Below are positions 37,376 to 46,257 of a DNA stretch of 64,000 nt, one piece after another; position 1 is the first letter of the stretch, and every line of letters starts with the position of its first letter. The notes below the pieces were generated by a model. The model did not search any database and was not told where the DNA came from. It saw nothing but the letters and a program-made list of their open reading frames with translations. Origin of the DNA: G963665215 sp963665215 (GTDB lineage: Bacteria > Chloroflexota > Dehalococcoidia > Lucifugimonadales > CAUZJF01); contig CAXXWW010000017.1 of assembly GCA_963665215.2 (NCBI GenBank), positions 682,001 through 746,000 of the forward strand, given 5' to 3'. The position numbers were made by a program, and so were the translations under genes.

Positions 37376-39096
37376 GCCCGAATCCACCGAAGGACACCGA
37401 TGGACGGCGTGAGGAAAGCGGAAGGGGGGTGAGGGAGCTACAGGGGAAATAGCCTGGGTTCCATTTGGGGTAGGGAGGTCGGCGGACGGTCTTCATCGCC
37501 GCACAGGGGCCCCTATGGCCGTCTGCGGGAGCTGCGATGCGCGGGATGGCGAGAGAATACGCAGCAGGGAACTCTCTCGGACCGGGCTGGCACGAGTCTG
37601 CGGGGATCTTCGGTTGTCCGGTGGGTGGGTCGGTCGCCGACGGTGCCGTCAGGCCGGGAGTGGAATGGCTCGCAGCCGGGCCAAGGCGCGGCTGAACTTC
37701 TCAGCCCAAGGCCAGCGATCCGGAAGATGCAGGGTCAACCGGCGTGCCGAGCGGGTGAGCCGTCCGGCCAGGGAGAAGAACCGCCGCCGGAGGGTCTTGG
37801 TGGTGGCTATCCGCTCTCCCAGACCGATCCGCGCCGTCCAGCGGGCCAGGTTGTGGGCCATCGTCTGGACGGCCAGCCAGGCGCCGTTGGCGGCGAAGCG
37901 GCCCGAGGGGAGATGGTTCAGCCCGACGCCGTACTTGAGGTCGCGTATGGCATTCTCGATCTCGGCGTGGCGGCGATGGTCAGCCTCCAGTTCGAGCAAC
38001 TCCCCGTCCCGGTCGGTGATGAAGCCATGATAGCTGTATTTGGCGAAGAGGGCCAGTTGGGAACCGGGCGTCGGCTTCACCCGCCGGACGATGAGCCGTA
38101 CCGGCGCGGCGTCCGCCTCGGCCTGGAAGGGGGTGCAGGTGGTCTCGGCCACATCGGCGGCGCCGTCCATCCAGTAAGGAATCGGCGTCCAGGCATCTTC
38201 GGGTATCGCCTCGATGAGATTGTGCAGGCTTTTGTGCTGGCGGATGGTGATGGAGAAGCGGACATCCATCTTGCGGCAGACGGATACCACGCCATGAGTG
38301 TAGAACCCGCTGTCGGCCCGTAGCGTGAGTCGTCCGTTGGCCCCGGCGTAGCGCACCCGTCCCACCGTCTCCCGCAGGAAGTGGGCGGCGCCGCGGGCGG
38401 TGTTGGCCCGGCCCTCGCGCAGCCGGGACATCAGCACGTCTCCGGTGCCGGCGGCGATGGCCAGCAGCGGGTGGTAGCCCCGCTTGCCGGTATAGCCGTG
38501 GTGGCGGGCGCCCTCCTTGGCCAGTCCGTAGGTCTCGCAGATGGTGGAGTCCAGGTCAATGGTCAGGGGCCCGTCGCCGGGTCCCGCCCCGGCCTGCCAA
38601 GCCCGGGCCAGCAACTCGCGGCTCACCCGGTCGAGTTGACGGACGTGGCCCCACCGGAAGCTGCGCAGGAAGGTGCCCAGGGTGGATGGCGCCTTCACCG
38701 TGCCGCCCAGGGTGCAGGCCGTCCCCCCGGTGCGCAACACATCGGCGTCGTCAATGCAGTCGCCCCCAGCCAGCGCAGACGCCACCAGCGTCATCATCTT
38801 GTCGCTCGTGTTCGCCCGCCCCGGGGCATCGCCCAGGTCGAGGCGCTGCCGGACGAGTTCGGGCAGGCCGAGGTGCCGCGCCAGGGTGGCCGGAAGGAGC
38901 AGCCCGGCATTGGCCACCAAGCGGCGGTCGTCGAAGGTGATTTGGATCCGGTCGGGGTGGTTGCGTGGCAGCATCTACTGGGTGCTCCTTTTCCGGGGCC
39001 GTTTTTTTGCTACAAAACCATTATCCCAGAAGCACAGGAGCACCTTCTTGCCGCCTCAGGACGCTAACCCGACGCCCTCCTTCGGTGGATTCGGGC
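37376..39096 (-). mobile_element. IS1380-family element, copy 4
   Basis: 1721 bp, same repeats, orientation as copy 1. TTAA precedes it and TAAA follows, so at most TAA is duplicated. The right end joins the middle of a kelch-repeat gene, while the left flank is the region upstream of tcmP, so the two flanks do not belong to one gene. Confidence 0.96.
37649..38974 (-). CDS. IS1380-family transposase (copy 4)
   Basis: Intact 441-residue DDE transposase, the version with Val in GGTVKAPS, Pro before LTIDLD and Asp in PYWMDG. See copy 2 for catalytic residues. Confidence 0.95.
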   Translation of the reverse strand: MLPRNHPDRIQITFDDRRLVANAGLLLPATLARHLGLPELVRQRLDLGDAPGRANTSDKMMTLVASALAGGDCIDDADVLRTGGTACTLGGTVKAPSTLGTFLRSFRWGHVRQLDRVSRELLARAWQAGAGPGDGPLTIDLDSTICETYGLAKEGARHHGYTGKRGYHPLLAIAAGTGDVLMSRLREGRANTARGAAHFLRETVGRVRYAGANGRLTLRADSGFYTHGVVSVCRKMDVRFSITIRQHKSLHNLIEAIPEDAWTPIPYWMDGAADVAETTCTPFQAEADAAPVRLIVRRVKPTPGSQLALFAKYSYHGFITDRDGELLELEADHRRHAEIENAIRDLKYGVGLNHLPSGRFAANGAWLAVQTMAHNLARWTARIGLGERIATTKTLRRRFFSLAGRLTRSARRLTLHLPDRWPWAEKFSRALARLRAIPLPA

Positions 39097-39097
39097 T

Positions 39098-39868
39098 AAA
39101 CGGCCTAGCGCGTGGCACGCCGCAACACGCCTATCGGACGGCAGGGTGCTCGTCGCGGGCGGATTGGGGCTGGGGGATCTAGGCGGGGGAGCGCTCGATT
39201 GGGCGGAGATCTATGACGCTGCCACAGGCGCCTTGTCGACGACGGGGCGCATGGGCGATGAGCGGGTATTGCACACACTTACCCTTCTTGATGACGGTAG
39301 GGTGCTAGCCGCGGGGGGTGCGAGGGATGTGCCGGCTGAAGTGTATGACCCATCCGATGGCACGTGGACGCAAACCGGTAGCCTGCGTGAGGAGCGCCGA
39401 TATCACAGGGCAACGCTTCTCGAGGACGGTACGGTGCTCGTCACCGGCGGCATGACCAGGGACTTCGAGGCCCTTCAGTCGGCCGAGATATACGACCCGG
39501 CAGACGGCGCCTGGTCAGTTACGGGGAGCATGTCCGAGGCGCGTGCAGAGCACACTGCGACCCGCCTGCCGGACGGCAGAGTGCTGGTCGCAGGTGGACT
39601 AAGAGCGAGAGAAAGCGATTTTTCCTTCGGGCGGCTTTATGTTTCCGGACCGGTTATTGGCTCAGCAGAGGTCTATGATCCCTCCTCGGGCACCTGGTCG
39701 CTTGTGGGGAGCATGTCGGAGATGCGAGCGTACCACTCGGCGGTGCTGCTGGAGGACGGCACGGTGCTGGTCATCGGCGGCACGGGCGAGGACCAGTCCA
39801 TGCTCCACTCCACGGAGCTGTTCGACCCGTCCACCGATACCTGGTCATCGCCCGGGTCGGCCCAGTAG
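39098..39868 (+). pseudogene. Kelch-repeat protein, 5' part lost (kelch 1)
   Basis: The reading frame starts directly at the IS1380 copy 4 end with KRPSAWHAATRLSDGRVLVA, which matches blade 3 of the intact paralogue at 54928. It retains about five blades of the type HxATxLxDGxVLVxGG and stops normally after DTWSSPGSAQ. Signal peptide and first blades are gone. GTG at 39146 could serve as a start, but without a signal peptide. Confidence 0.9.
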
Positions 39869-39940
39869 CGGGCGGGGAGCCCTGGAATCCGATGTGAGGC
39901 CGGCGCCATGTTCCCCGCGAATTACATCAGGAGAAGAAAC

Positions 39941-40433
39941 ATGCGCCTGACTGGCGCCGTGCTGACGGTCCTCGTTATAGCCGCCTGCGGGGGCCTGGGC
40001 GAGGACGCCATACGCGACCTGGCTGCCCCTGCTACGCCGACCGGCGTCCCATCTGCTCCGACGCCGTTGCCAACCCCGGTGGGACCTTCGTCCGCTGTTG
40101 CTCCGGCTGCTCCCATGCCTGCTCAGGTCTCCGAGCCCGAGATTGTTGTACCGTCCAGAATCGGGAGCCTGCTGGACCCTCGCGGCGACTGGCACACGGC
40201 TACGTTGCTCCGAGATGGCAGGGTGCTGGTGACGGGGGGCTTTGTTCAACCCCCCGGGAGAGATGGTGTGCCACAGGGCTGGGGCGACCATCTCAAGTCG
40301 GCAGAGACCTACGATCCATCTAACGGGACCTGGACTCTAGCGGGCAGCATGACCCTGACCCGAGCCGGCCATGCAGCGACCCTGTTGGACGACGGCACCG
40401 TGCTGGTCGTTGGTGGCATCGGCCCTGAAGTTT
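39941..40433 (+). pseudogene. Kelch-repeat lipoprotein, 5' part (kelch 2)
   Basis: ATG at 39941 (MRLTGAVLTVLVIAACGGLG) after AGGAGAAG. The lipobox IAAC gives a lipoprotein with the Cys at residue 16. A Pro/Ala-rich spacer is followed by blades HTATLLRDGRVLVTGG and HAATLLDDGTVLVVGG. The IS1-type element inserted at 40434 supplies a premature TAG. The 3' part resumes at 43378, but the join is out of frame and about 150 bp of blade 3 is missing. Confidence 0.9.
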
Positions 40434-40442
40434 GGTAGTGTC

Positions 40443-41282
40443 TCAGTTTGCATCCATCTCCCGGAGAATCCAATCCCAACCGCAACGTTCCTTCGCCAAC
40501 CCCGTGGCCTCCGCCGGTGTCTTTCCGCCTAGGCTACTGTGGGGCCGCAGGAAGTTGTAGAACACGAAGTACAGGGCCAGCGAGTGACAATGGTTTTCAA
40601 GCTTCTTGCTAAAGGCGTTGGTCAGGCGCGTGTAGCGGCGTAGGGACATCCTCGTGGTCAGGTTATGCCGCTCCACATACGATGTGCTGATATCCTCGTT
40701 CCTGGGGTCGCCTACGACCCGAATCTTCCTGGTGCCTACGCAATGGGCCGGGCTGTAGCGACCCGGGGGAACGCTGGGGTCACTCCCGTACAGCTTCACC
40801 ACCTGGGCATAGTCCACATCGCCGCCGAAGGCCCCCTCTATGGCCTCCAGGTAAGCCCGATGGCCGTCTGTGGATACTTGAACACGCGAGGCCAGCCGTT
40901 CGCGTAGGTCATCCATGAATTCAATAGCATAGCTGGAGTCTCGGCCTGGGGAGACGTACCAGGAGATAATCAGCTTCGAATCACTGTCTATGCCAGTCCA
41001 GGTCCACACATCCCCCGCACCGTCCGGGGCGGCTTCGGCCCGCGCGACGTTCCGGGCCTTGGCGTAGCAGAAGGACCATATCTCGTCACACTGGACACGG
41101 CGGGCGTCTACATCGCGTACACGCTCGTTATGGATGCGCTCACAGGCGGTCCCGGCATCCACGAGGAGCTTGGTAACGGTGTTGATGCTGATGCCCACCA
41201 CACGGGAGACTGACCGCATGGATGACCCTTCAACCAGCATGTTCAGGGCATGAATCCGCTTGTGTTCTGGTAGCTTGTTCAT
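40443..41282 (-). CDS. IS1-family transposase
   Basis: 279 residues from MNKLPEHKRIHALNMLVEGS. The N-terminal HTH is SMRSVSRVVGISINTVTKLL. The DDE core has RRVQCDEIWSFCYAKARN, WTWTGIDSDSKLIISWYV and VSTDGHRAYLEAI. The C-terminal family signature is YVERHNLTTRMSLRRYTRLT then NAFSKKLENHCHSLALYFVF. A single frame without the InsA/InsB split of classical IS1. It starts only 9 nt inside the left inverted repeat. Confidence 0.88.
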   Translation of the reverse strand: MNKLPEHKRIHALNMLVEGSSMRSVSRVVGISINTVTKLLVDAGTACERIHNERVRDVDARRVQCDEIWSFCYAKARNVARAEAAPDGAGDVWTWTGIDSDSKLIISWYVSPGRDSSYAIEFMDDLRERLASRVQVSTDGHRAYLEAIEGAFGGDVDYAQVVKLYGSDPSVPPGRYSPAHCVGTRKIRVVGDPRNEDISTSYVERHNLTTRMSLRRYTRLTNAFSKKLENHCHSLALYFVFYNFLRPHSSLGGKTPAEATGLAKERCGWDWILREMDAN

Positions 41283-41546
41283 GCCCAAAGTATACATTAT
41301 GCTTGATAAGCTTGTCAAGCAATATAGTCATAATGGTTCACCGTTGGGACTTGCGACCGTTTCAGTATTTGTGGCCGAGAAGCGGCCAAAAAGTGGCGGG
41401 ACTCGTGAGAACTACGAGAGTCAGCGCTTTCGGGACTGATCTGGCTTGCGGATTGCCTCGTATCGAGCAATGGCGATTTCGGTTTTTATGTCCGTGACAT
41501 CTTTCCTCTTTGGTGTGCTAACAGGCCTGTCCTTGATTGCCATTGG

Positions 41547-42362
41547 TTATCCTCCTTCAGTGAGCGTCAGTGACTCTATCAAGCAGTCGACTTCATCGTC
41601 AACGGAAGAATGTTGCTTCTGTAGAGCCCGATAGGCTTTGGCCAGTAGTTGCACGTCATCCTCCGACACAACGTGGAGTCCCTGCGCGTCTACATACGCA
41701 AGGTCTGTAAACTGGCTCCCTACTCCAGGCGCTGTTTCTGCATCACGCTTCCCTCTGTAAGCTAAGAACAATGCTTTTCGTAGCGTAAAAGACTCCGAGA
41801 AATTGGAGCGGATGAATGCCAGCTCTGCATGGTGCTCTCCAGACCCGATGGCACAAAATCCTACTGCATCGTAACAACTGGAAGTACCTGGGTCCGTGAC
41901 CAAATAGATGTGCCCATCGCCACTGTCTACTCCTGCGATCAGCAACGAAACCCCTAGGCGTTCGTTCTCGATGTTGTGTGTCTGACGAAGTACCATGTCA
42001 GCAGCCAATTGCCCCTGGACTCTCAGAAAATCGTTTAGGGTTAATCCTATTGGCTTTAGGTGCAGTTCCTCCGCTCTTTGTACTCTCAATGCTACGTAGC
42101 ATTTCTTGATGGAAGATACGATATCACTGATAGTCGGACTACTAGCGGTGCTAACCTCAGCTCGACAACTCCTTATAAGGTCAACCTTCTCTAGAGCTGA
42201 TCCAGCTGACAGGGCAACGCATCCACTAGTAATAGGCTCAAACTTGCGGATGTCCTGTTCAAACTCCACATCCCTGCCCGTCAGCATCCGGTCTGCCGCT
42301 ATCACAACTTTCGTTGCGTTATCGCACAACGCTGAGATGCAGACGGTCAATTTCGTCGCCAC
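41547..42362 (-). CDS. Proteasome-subunit-like Ntn-hydrolase-fold protein (cargo)
   Basis: 271 residues from GTG at 42362. The first strands KLTVCISALCDNATKVVIAA and DRMLTG resemble the T-x-V-x-I...VVIAxD core of HslV and 20S proteasome subunits, followed by CVALSAGSALEKVDLIRS. Thr3 or Thr6 could be the nucleophile after processing, but neither is certain. Later YDAVGFCAIGSGEHHAELAF resembles the Ntn G-S-G turn. The start overlaps the upstream small gene by 16 nt, so translation is coupled. No ATPase partner is in the element. Confidence 0.65.
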   Translation of the reverse strand: MATKLTVCISALCDNATKVVIAADRMLTGRDVEFEQDIRKFEPITSGCVALSAGSALEKVDLIRSCRAEVSTASSPTISDIVSSIKKCYVALRVQRAEELHLKPIGLTLNDFLRVQGQLAADMVLRQTHNIENERLGVSLLIAGVDSGDGHIYLVTDPGTSSCYDAVGFCAIGSGEHHAELAFIRSNFSESFTLRKALFLAYRGKRDAETAPGVGSQFTDLAYVDAQGLHVVSEDDVQLLAKAYRALQKQHSSVDDEVDCLIESLTLTEGG

Positions 42363-42565
42363 CTAACTTGTGCGGCCCTCCGAGCAATGGCACTCCGTTG
42401 TTCTGCGGTTAGTTTGGCCGCTCGTGCCTTACCACCAACTACACCGCCATTGCGCTTGTTGGACGGGGTATCCTCTTCCACTTCGCCCGTGGCGATCTTG
42501 GCAACCATCACCGCGCATCCTACGGCGTCCGCTGGCCGCTTCTCTCCGTTAGGTCCTCGTGGCAT
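42347..42565 (-). CDS. Small basic protein (histone H1-like/regulator family, cargo)
   Basis: 72 residues, MPRGPNGEKRPADAVGCAVM, with GGKARAAKLTAEQRSAIARR near the end. This is a common small bacterial family with a basic Ala/Lys/Arg-rich C-terminus, often annotated as histone H1-like or RNA-binding. The ATG at 42565 has GGGAGG 5 nt upstream. It is co-transcribed with the Ntn-hydrolase-like gene. Confidence 0.7.
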   Translation of the reverse strand: MPRGPNGEKRPADAVGCAVMVAKIATGEVEEDTPSNKRNGGVVGGKARAAKLTAEQRSAIARRAAQVRWRRN

Positions 42566-42669
42566 GGCGTCCTCCCTTAGAAGGTAGTAGTCGTTGCCAA
42601 TGGCGTGGCACAATCCCTACAGGACGGGGTCGCTTGGCTGGGGATCCCTTCGAACCAATAAAACTCTGA

Positions 42670-42783
42670 AGGTGCTGACTACACCGCCAGAGTGGCGGCC
42701 CCGCCCCTCCATAAGGTGGTGACTGGGTGTACGGCAGGTCAAGAAACTTCGCGCCGTCCGGGTTCGACTTCCCAGCACCTCCA
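42670..42783 (+). other. tRNA-like segment inside the IS1-type element
   Basis: AGGTGCTG at 42670-42677 can pair with CAGCACCT at 42773-42780, directly followed by CCA, and GGTTCGACTTCC precedes the 3' arm, like a T-loop. The T-stem does not form five pairs and the 114-nt length is too long, so it is not a normal tRNA. An internal hairpin CCGCC-AGAGT-GGCGG is also present. Confidence 0.35.
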
Positions 42784-42785
42784 TA

Positions 42786-42819
42786 CTTGATGGAACCAAC
42801 TACAAACTTGGTTGTCAAG
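42786..42819 (+). terminator. Strong hairpin before the winged-helix gene
   Basis: CTTGA/TCAAG and AACCAA/TTGGTT form a two-part stem around an 8-nt loop, 31 nt before the winged-helix gene. It has no T-run, so it could be an mRNA leader structure rather than a terminator. Confidence 0.4.
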
Positions 42820-42850
42820 TGCTCTCGGCAGTAAAAGAGAGGCAAAAACA

Positions 42851-43318
42851 ATGAATGAACAGAAATGGAGCCTGACGGACCTAGTTGCTGAGTTGGAGAG
42901 CGCGAGGAATGAGAGGGACAAGTGGGCTGGAGTTGCAGAGGCGCTGGAAGTCCTCATCCCGCATCTGACATCGCTGCCCGCGACGCCCGCCAACGGAAAT
43001 GGGAAGTCTCCGACCAGCGCTAACCTGGTCGAAGTCCTCTACCAGAAGTTGAAGGACCACGGTCAGCCCATTCACCGGAAGCAGCTTCACCGGTACGCCA
43101 TAGAAGACATGGGTCTGTTTGTCCGTGGGGACAACCCTGTTAACAATCTGACGGCTCACATGAGCAACGACGCGCGCTTCGAGAGTACCAAGGGCGATGG
43201 TATGTGGGGCTTGACTGAGTGGAGGCAGGGGGACACTCCGAAGGGCTACGCCAACCGGCTTGAGACTCAGAGGACGGCCCTTCAAGCGCCGTCCACCCGA
43301 CCTTCCGGCTCGGTCTAA
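42851..43318 (+). CDS. Winged-helix (HARE-HTH-like) protein (cargo)
   Basis: 155 residues from ATG at 42851 (MNEQKWSLTDLVAELESARN). The N-terminal coiled coil (about 1-40) is followed by a linker and a winged-helix domain at about 55-125: LVEVLYQKLKDHGQPIHRKQ, GDNPVNNLTAHMSNDARFES, then a wing ending GDGMWGLTEW. The pattern resembles HARE-HTH/HB1 domains linked to chromatin or modification sensing. The family is inferred from pattern only. It points away from the other cargo genes. Confidence 0.65.
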   Translation: MNEQKWSLTDLVAELESARNERDKWAGVAEALEVLIPHLTSLPATPANGNGKSPTSANLVEVLYQKLKDHGQPIHRKQLHRYAIEDMGLFVRGDNPVNNLTAHMSNDARFESTKGDGMWGLTEWRQGDTPKGYANRLETQRTALQAPSTRPSGSV

Positions 43319-43377
43319 CCCCGTCCCTCCGCTCCGCTGGCGTGCGCGGAGGCGTAACTTCAAACTGAGACACTACC

Positions 43378-44064
43378 GGTTTAAGCAGCGGACCGGTCGA
43401 TTGGGCGGAGATCTATGACGCTGCCACAGGCACCTGGTCGACGACGGGGAGCATGGGCGATGAGCGGCTATTTCACACACTTACCCTTCTTGATGACGGT
43501 AGGGTGCTTGCCGCGGGGGGTTCGAGGGATGTGCCGGCTGAAGTGTACGACCCATCCGATGGCACGTGGACGCAAACCAGTAGCCTGCGTGAGGAGCGCC
43601 GATTTCACACGGCAACGCTTCTCGCGGACGGTACGGTGCTCCTCACCGGTGGCATGACCAGGGACTTCGAAGCCCTTCAGTCGGCCGAGATTTACGACCC
43701 GTCAGGCGGCGCCTGGTCACTTACGGGGAGCATGTCCGAGGCGCTTGCAGCGCACACTGCGACGCGCCTGCCGGACGGCAGAGTGCTGGTCGCAGGTGGA
43801 CTGAGAGCGAGAGAAAGCGATTTCCTCGGGCTTTTTATTTCTGGACCGGTTGTTGGCTCAGCGGAGGTCTATGACCCCTCTTCGGGCACATCGTCGCCCG
43901 TGGGGAGCATGTCCGAGGAGCGAGCGTACTACTCGGCGGTGCTGCTGGAGGACGGCAGGGTGCTGGTCGTCGGTGGCAAGGGCGAGGACCAGTCCATGCT
44001 CCACTCCACGGAGCTGTTCGACCCCTCCACCGATACCTGGTCGTCGCCCGGCCCGGCGCAGTAA
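43378..44064 (+). pseudogene. Kelch-repeat lipoprotein, 3' part (kelch 2)
   Basis: Continuation of the gene interrupted at 40433. It resumes at DWAEIYDAATGTW and carries blades HTLTLLDDGRVLAAGG, HTATLLADGTVLLTGG, HTATRLPDGRVLVAGG and YSAVLLEDGRVLVVGG, ending DTWSSPGPAQ. Very similar to kelch 1 and kelch 3. An ATG at 43453 opens the frame but without a signal peptide. Confidence 0.9.
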
Positions 44065-44154
44065 CCTGCTGCACCATATGGTTGAGGCGTCTCATGCTCA
44101 GCAGTTGGCGCTTTTTCGTGCTGACAAACAGAAAATAAACCGGGAGCTAAACTA

Positions 44155-44607
44155 ATGGTGTATCGATTACGACCGCTACAGCTTGAGCTGGACTGCGAAG
44201 AGGGGCCATACAAGCTCGGCGATAGGATTGACCTCACAGTTGAACTAACCCCTAATGCAGATGTGAACGTGCGGGAAGGAAGAGTGGACCTGGTCTGCGA
44301 GGAGCGCTATGCGCGTACTGAAAGGGCAATTCAGATCGGGATGGGGGGAAGCGCGACGATACAGGGAGGAAAGATACGCCAAAGTACCGACTATATCCCT
44401 GCTAGCTTGGATGTCAAGCAAATCGAGAATTCCTACGTGCACAGCAGCGTGGTGTTCCTCAAGGAGGCGCGGCTGAGCTCGGGCCGCACCAGTAGCTATC
44501 ACGTCAGGCTGGGGATTCAGCGGGTGGCTCCGCGCCGTCTGGACGAGGCCGTGGAGCTGGAGAGGGACGCCAACAGTTCGTTGACAGAGGTGGTCTCGTT
44601 TGTCTGA
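44155..44607 (+). CDS. Hypothetical protein truncated at the IS3 boundary
   Basis: 150 residues, MVYRLRPLQLELDCEEGPYK. A strand-rich protein with LGDRIDLTVELTPNADVNVR and EGRVDLVCEERYARTERAI, suggestive of an arrestin/SpoOM-like or Ig-like beta-sandwich. The TGA stop is the first part of the IS3 inverted repeat, so the native C-terminus is probably lost. GGGAG lies upstream of the ATG. Confidence 0.6.
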   Translation: MVYRLRPLQLELDCEEGPYKLGDRIDLTVELTPNADVNVREGRVDLVCEERYARTERAIQIGMGGSATIQGGKIRQSTDYIPASLDVKQIENSYVHSSVVFLKEARLSSGRTSSYHVRLGIQRVAPRRLDEAVELERDANSSLTEVVSFV

Positions 44608-44650
44608 ACAGCGCTGCCCGGTTTGATAAGTGGAATCGCGCTGCCGTGCG

Positions 44651-45478
44651 TTAGGCCGCCGCGGACTCGGCAGGCGCTCTGTCAAAGAACTGGTCCGGCG
44701 TCATTCCCCCAAGGCTCGAATGGGGCCGTCCGGCATTGTAAAACTCGAAGTACCGCCCGAGTCCAGTTCTGGCTTCCGGGACCGATTCGTAGGCTCTCAG
44801 GTACACCTCCTCGTACTTGACGCTCTTCCACAGCCGTTCGACGAACACATTATCCTTCCAGCTTCCCTTCCCGTCCATGCTGATCTGGATCCCATTGGCT
44901 TTCAGCAGGCCGGTGAAGGCGTCACTTGTGAACTGGCTTCCCTGATCTGTGTTGAATATCTCCGGCGCGCCGTGGCGTCCCAGGGATTCTTCGAGCGCCT
45001 CCACGCAGAAGTCTGTGTCCATTGTGACCGATACCCGCCAGGCCAGCACCTTGCGGCTATGCCAGTCCATCACTGCGGCTAGGTACACGAACCCCCTGGC
45101 CATCGGAATGTACGTGATATCCATTGCCCACACCTGGTTGGGCCTGCTCACCTCAAGCCCGCGCAGCAGGTACGGATACACCGTATGGCCGGGCCGTCGC
45201 CGGCTGGTGTTGGGCTTGCGGTACAGCGCCTCGATGCCCATCCGCCGCATCAGTGTGGCGATGTGTCTACGCCCGGAGGAGAGTCCCTCCTGGCGGAGCA
45301 GGCCTCGCATCATCCTACTGCCTGCAAACGGATACTCAAGGTGCAGCTCATCGATGCGGCGCATCAGCCCGAGACCGGCTTCGCCCACCGGCCGTGGCCG
45401 GTAGTAGATGCTCCCGCGGCTGATGCCCACTGCCTTTGCCTGGCGGGCGAGAGGCAGCTTGTGATCGCGGTCGATCAT
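44651..45478 (-). CDS. IS3-family transposase OrfB
   Basis: 275-residue integrase-core protein. HTH_21 region LMRRIDELHLEYPFAGSRMM. The rve DDE core has QVWAMDITYIPMARGFVYLA, IFNTDQGSQFTSDAFTGLL and FVERLWKSVKYEEVYLRAYE, with the C-terminal AGRPHSSLGGMTPDQFF. Its ATG overlaps the orfA stop. The frame is also open upstream to the slippery site, so an OrfAB fusion by -1 frameshifting is expected. Confidence 0.93.
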   Translation of the reverse strand: MIDRDHKLPLARQAKAVGISRGSIYYRPRPVGEAGLGLMRRIDELHLEYPFAGSRMMRGLLRQEGLSSGRRHIATLMRRMGIEALYRKPNTSRRRPGHTVYPYLLRGLEVSRPNQVWAMDITYIPMARGFVYLAAVMDWHSRKVLAWRVSVTMDTDFCVEALEESLGRHGAPEIFNTDQGSQFTSDAFTGLLKANGIQISMDGKGSWKDNVFVERLWKSVKYEEVYLRAYESVPEARTGLGRYFEFYNAGRPHSSLGGMTPDQFFDRAPAESAAA

Positions 45479-45780
45479 CGCCTTGCGCCCGGCAATCCCG
45501 CCTTCGTGAGCGCGGCCTCTAAAAAATCGTTCTCCAACGCAAGCTCACCGATCTTAGCGTGAAGGACCTTCATATCTACCGGCTTTTCAGCCTGCCCTGT
45601 CCCGGACCCAAATAACTGCGCCGCCCGATCCAGCAACTGGGTCTTCCATTGCGTGATCTGGTTCGGGTGCACATCGAACTGGCTTGCCAGCTCCGAAAGT
45701 GTCCGGTCGCCGCGCACTGCGGCAAGAGCCACCTTCGCCTTGAACTCTGCCGAGTGGTTACGGCCGGGTCGTCTGCTCAT
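45475..45780 (-). CDS. IS3-family transposase OrfA
   Basis: 101 residues: HTH_Tnp_1 domain (NHSAEFKAKVALAAVRGDRT, FDVHPNQITQWKTQLL) and a leucine-zipper-like helix near the end. The codons GAT TTT TTA at 45520-45527 contain T-TTT-TTA, a canonical -1 slippery heptamer, in the right frame to fuse OrfA to OrfB. Confidence 0.9.
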   Translation of the reverse strand: MSRRPGRNHSAEFKAKVALAAVRGDRTLSELASQFDVHPNQITQWKTQLLDRAAQLFGSGTGQAEKPVDMKVLHAKIGELALENDFLEAALTKAGLPGARR

Positions 45781-45853
45781 CTCTCGCTCCTGTCTCCGAG
45801 AGCACTATCATGCCCTCAATCAGGCAGCGATTCCACTTATCCCCCTGTTCAGA

Positions 45854-46257
45854 TTTCCGGAGCCACTTCTGACCTTCAAGTGGCGAGTGGTTGCAACGGT
45901 CAACGTCGTTCGGGGCCGCGACCCCAGGAGACAGAGGACGGTCAAGGTCACGCTTCCTGGAGAGGACCAGGCTTCTTCCGATGCCGGTCAGCGCTTGATT
46001 AACAGGCCCGGCAAGAGCCACCCAAAGCCCCCAACGGGGAAGCCAGGTGACCGCGTCCGTGGGTTTGGGGGTCAATCGAGCAGTCGAGAGCGTTGATCTT
46101 GGGCCAAGTTGGCGGCAGCGTGCTGGCCCGCCAGATTCACTGAACTCAGCCCCAAGGATATCTCGACTCCGGAGCGCCGAACGCATATCGCCCGTGCCTT
46201 GGGCCACCAGTTCCTGCACGTAGGCAACCAGGTAATGAGGGTGAGGGTTTTGCGGCC
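45854..46257. other. Region between IS3 and phyH, no gene recognised
   Basis: About 400 nt. A minus-strand frame spans it and continues into the IS but has no motif and reads like non-coding sequence. Possibly a decayed gene tail. Confidence 0.4.

Larger units (their letters stand above)
40434..43377. mobile_element. IS1-family element carrying passenger genes (2.94 kb)
   Basis: Bounded by perfect 17-bp inverted repeats GGTAGTGTCTCAGTTTG at 40434 and 43377. It contains an IS1-type transposase at the left end plus three non-transposase genes and a tRNA-like segment. Ordinary IS1 elements are about 0.7-1.0 kb, so some 2 kb is cargo. No direct target duplication is visible, and roughly 150 bp of the target kelch gene is lost at the insertion point. 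Confidence 0.85.
44603..45853 (-). mobile_element. IS3-family element
   Basis: About 1.25 kb, bounded by TCTGAACAG / CTGTTCAGA; both ends also carry GATAAGTGGAATCGC just inside. It contains overlapping orfA and orfB. No direct repeat flanks it. Confidence 0.85.

Noticed and set aside
42670..42783. Genuine tRNA gene
   Set aside because: Only three T-stem pairs, no clear anticodon arm and 114 nt length.
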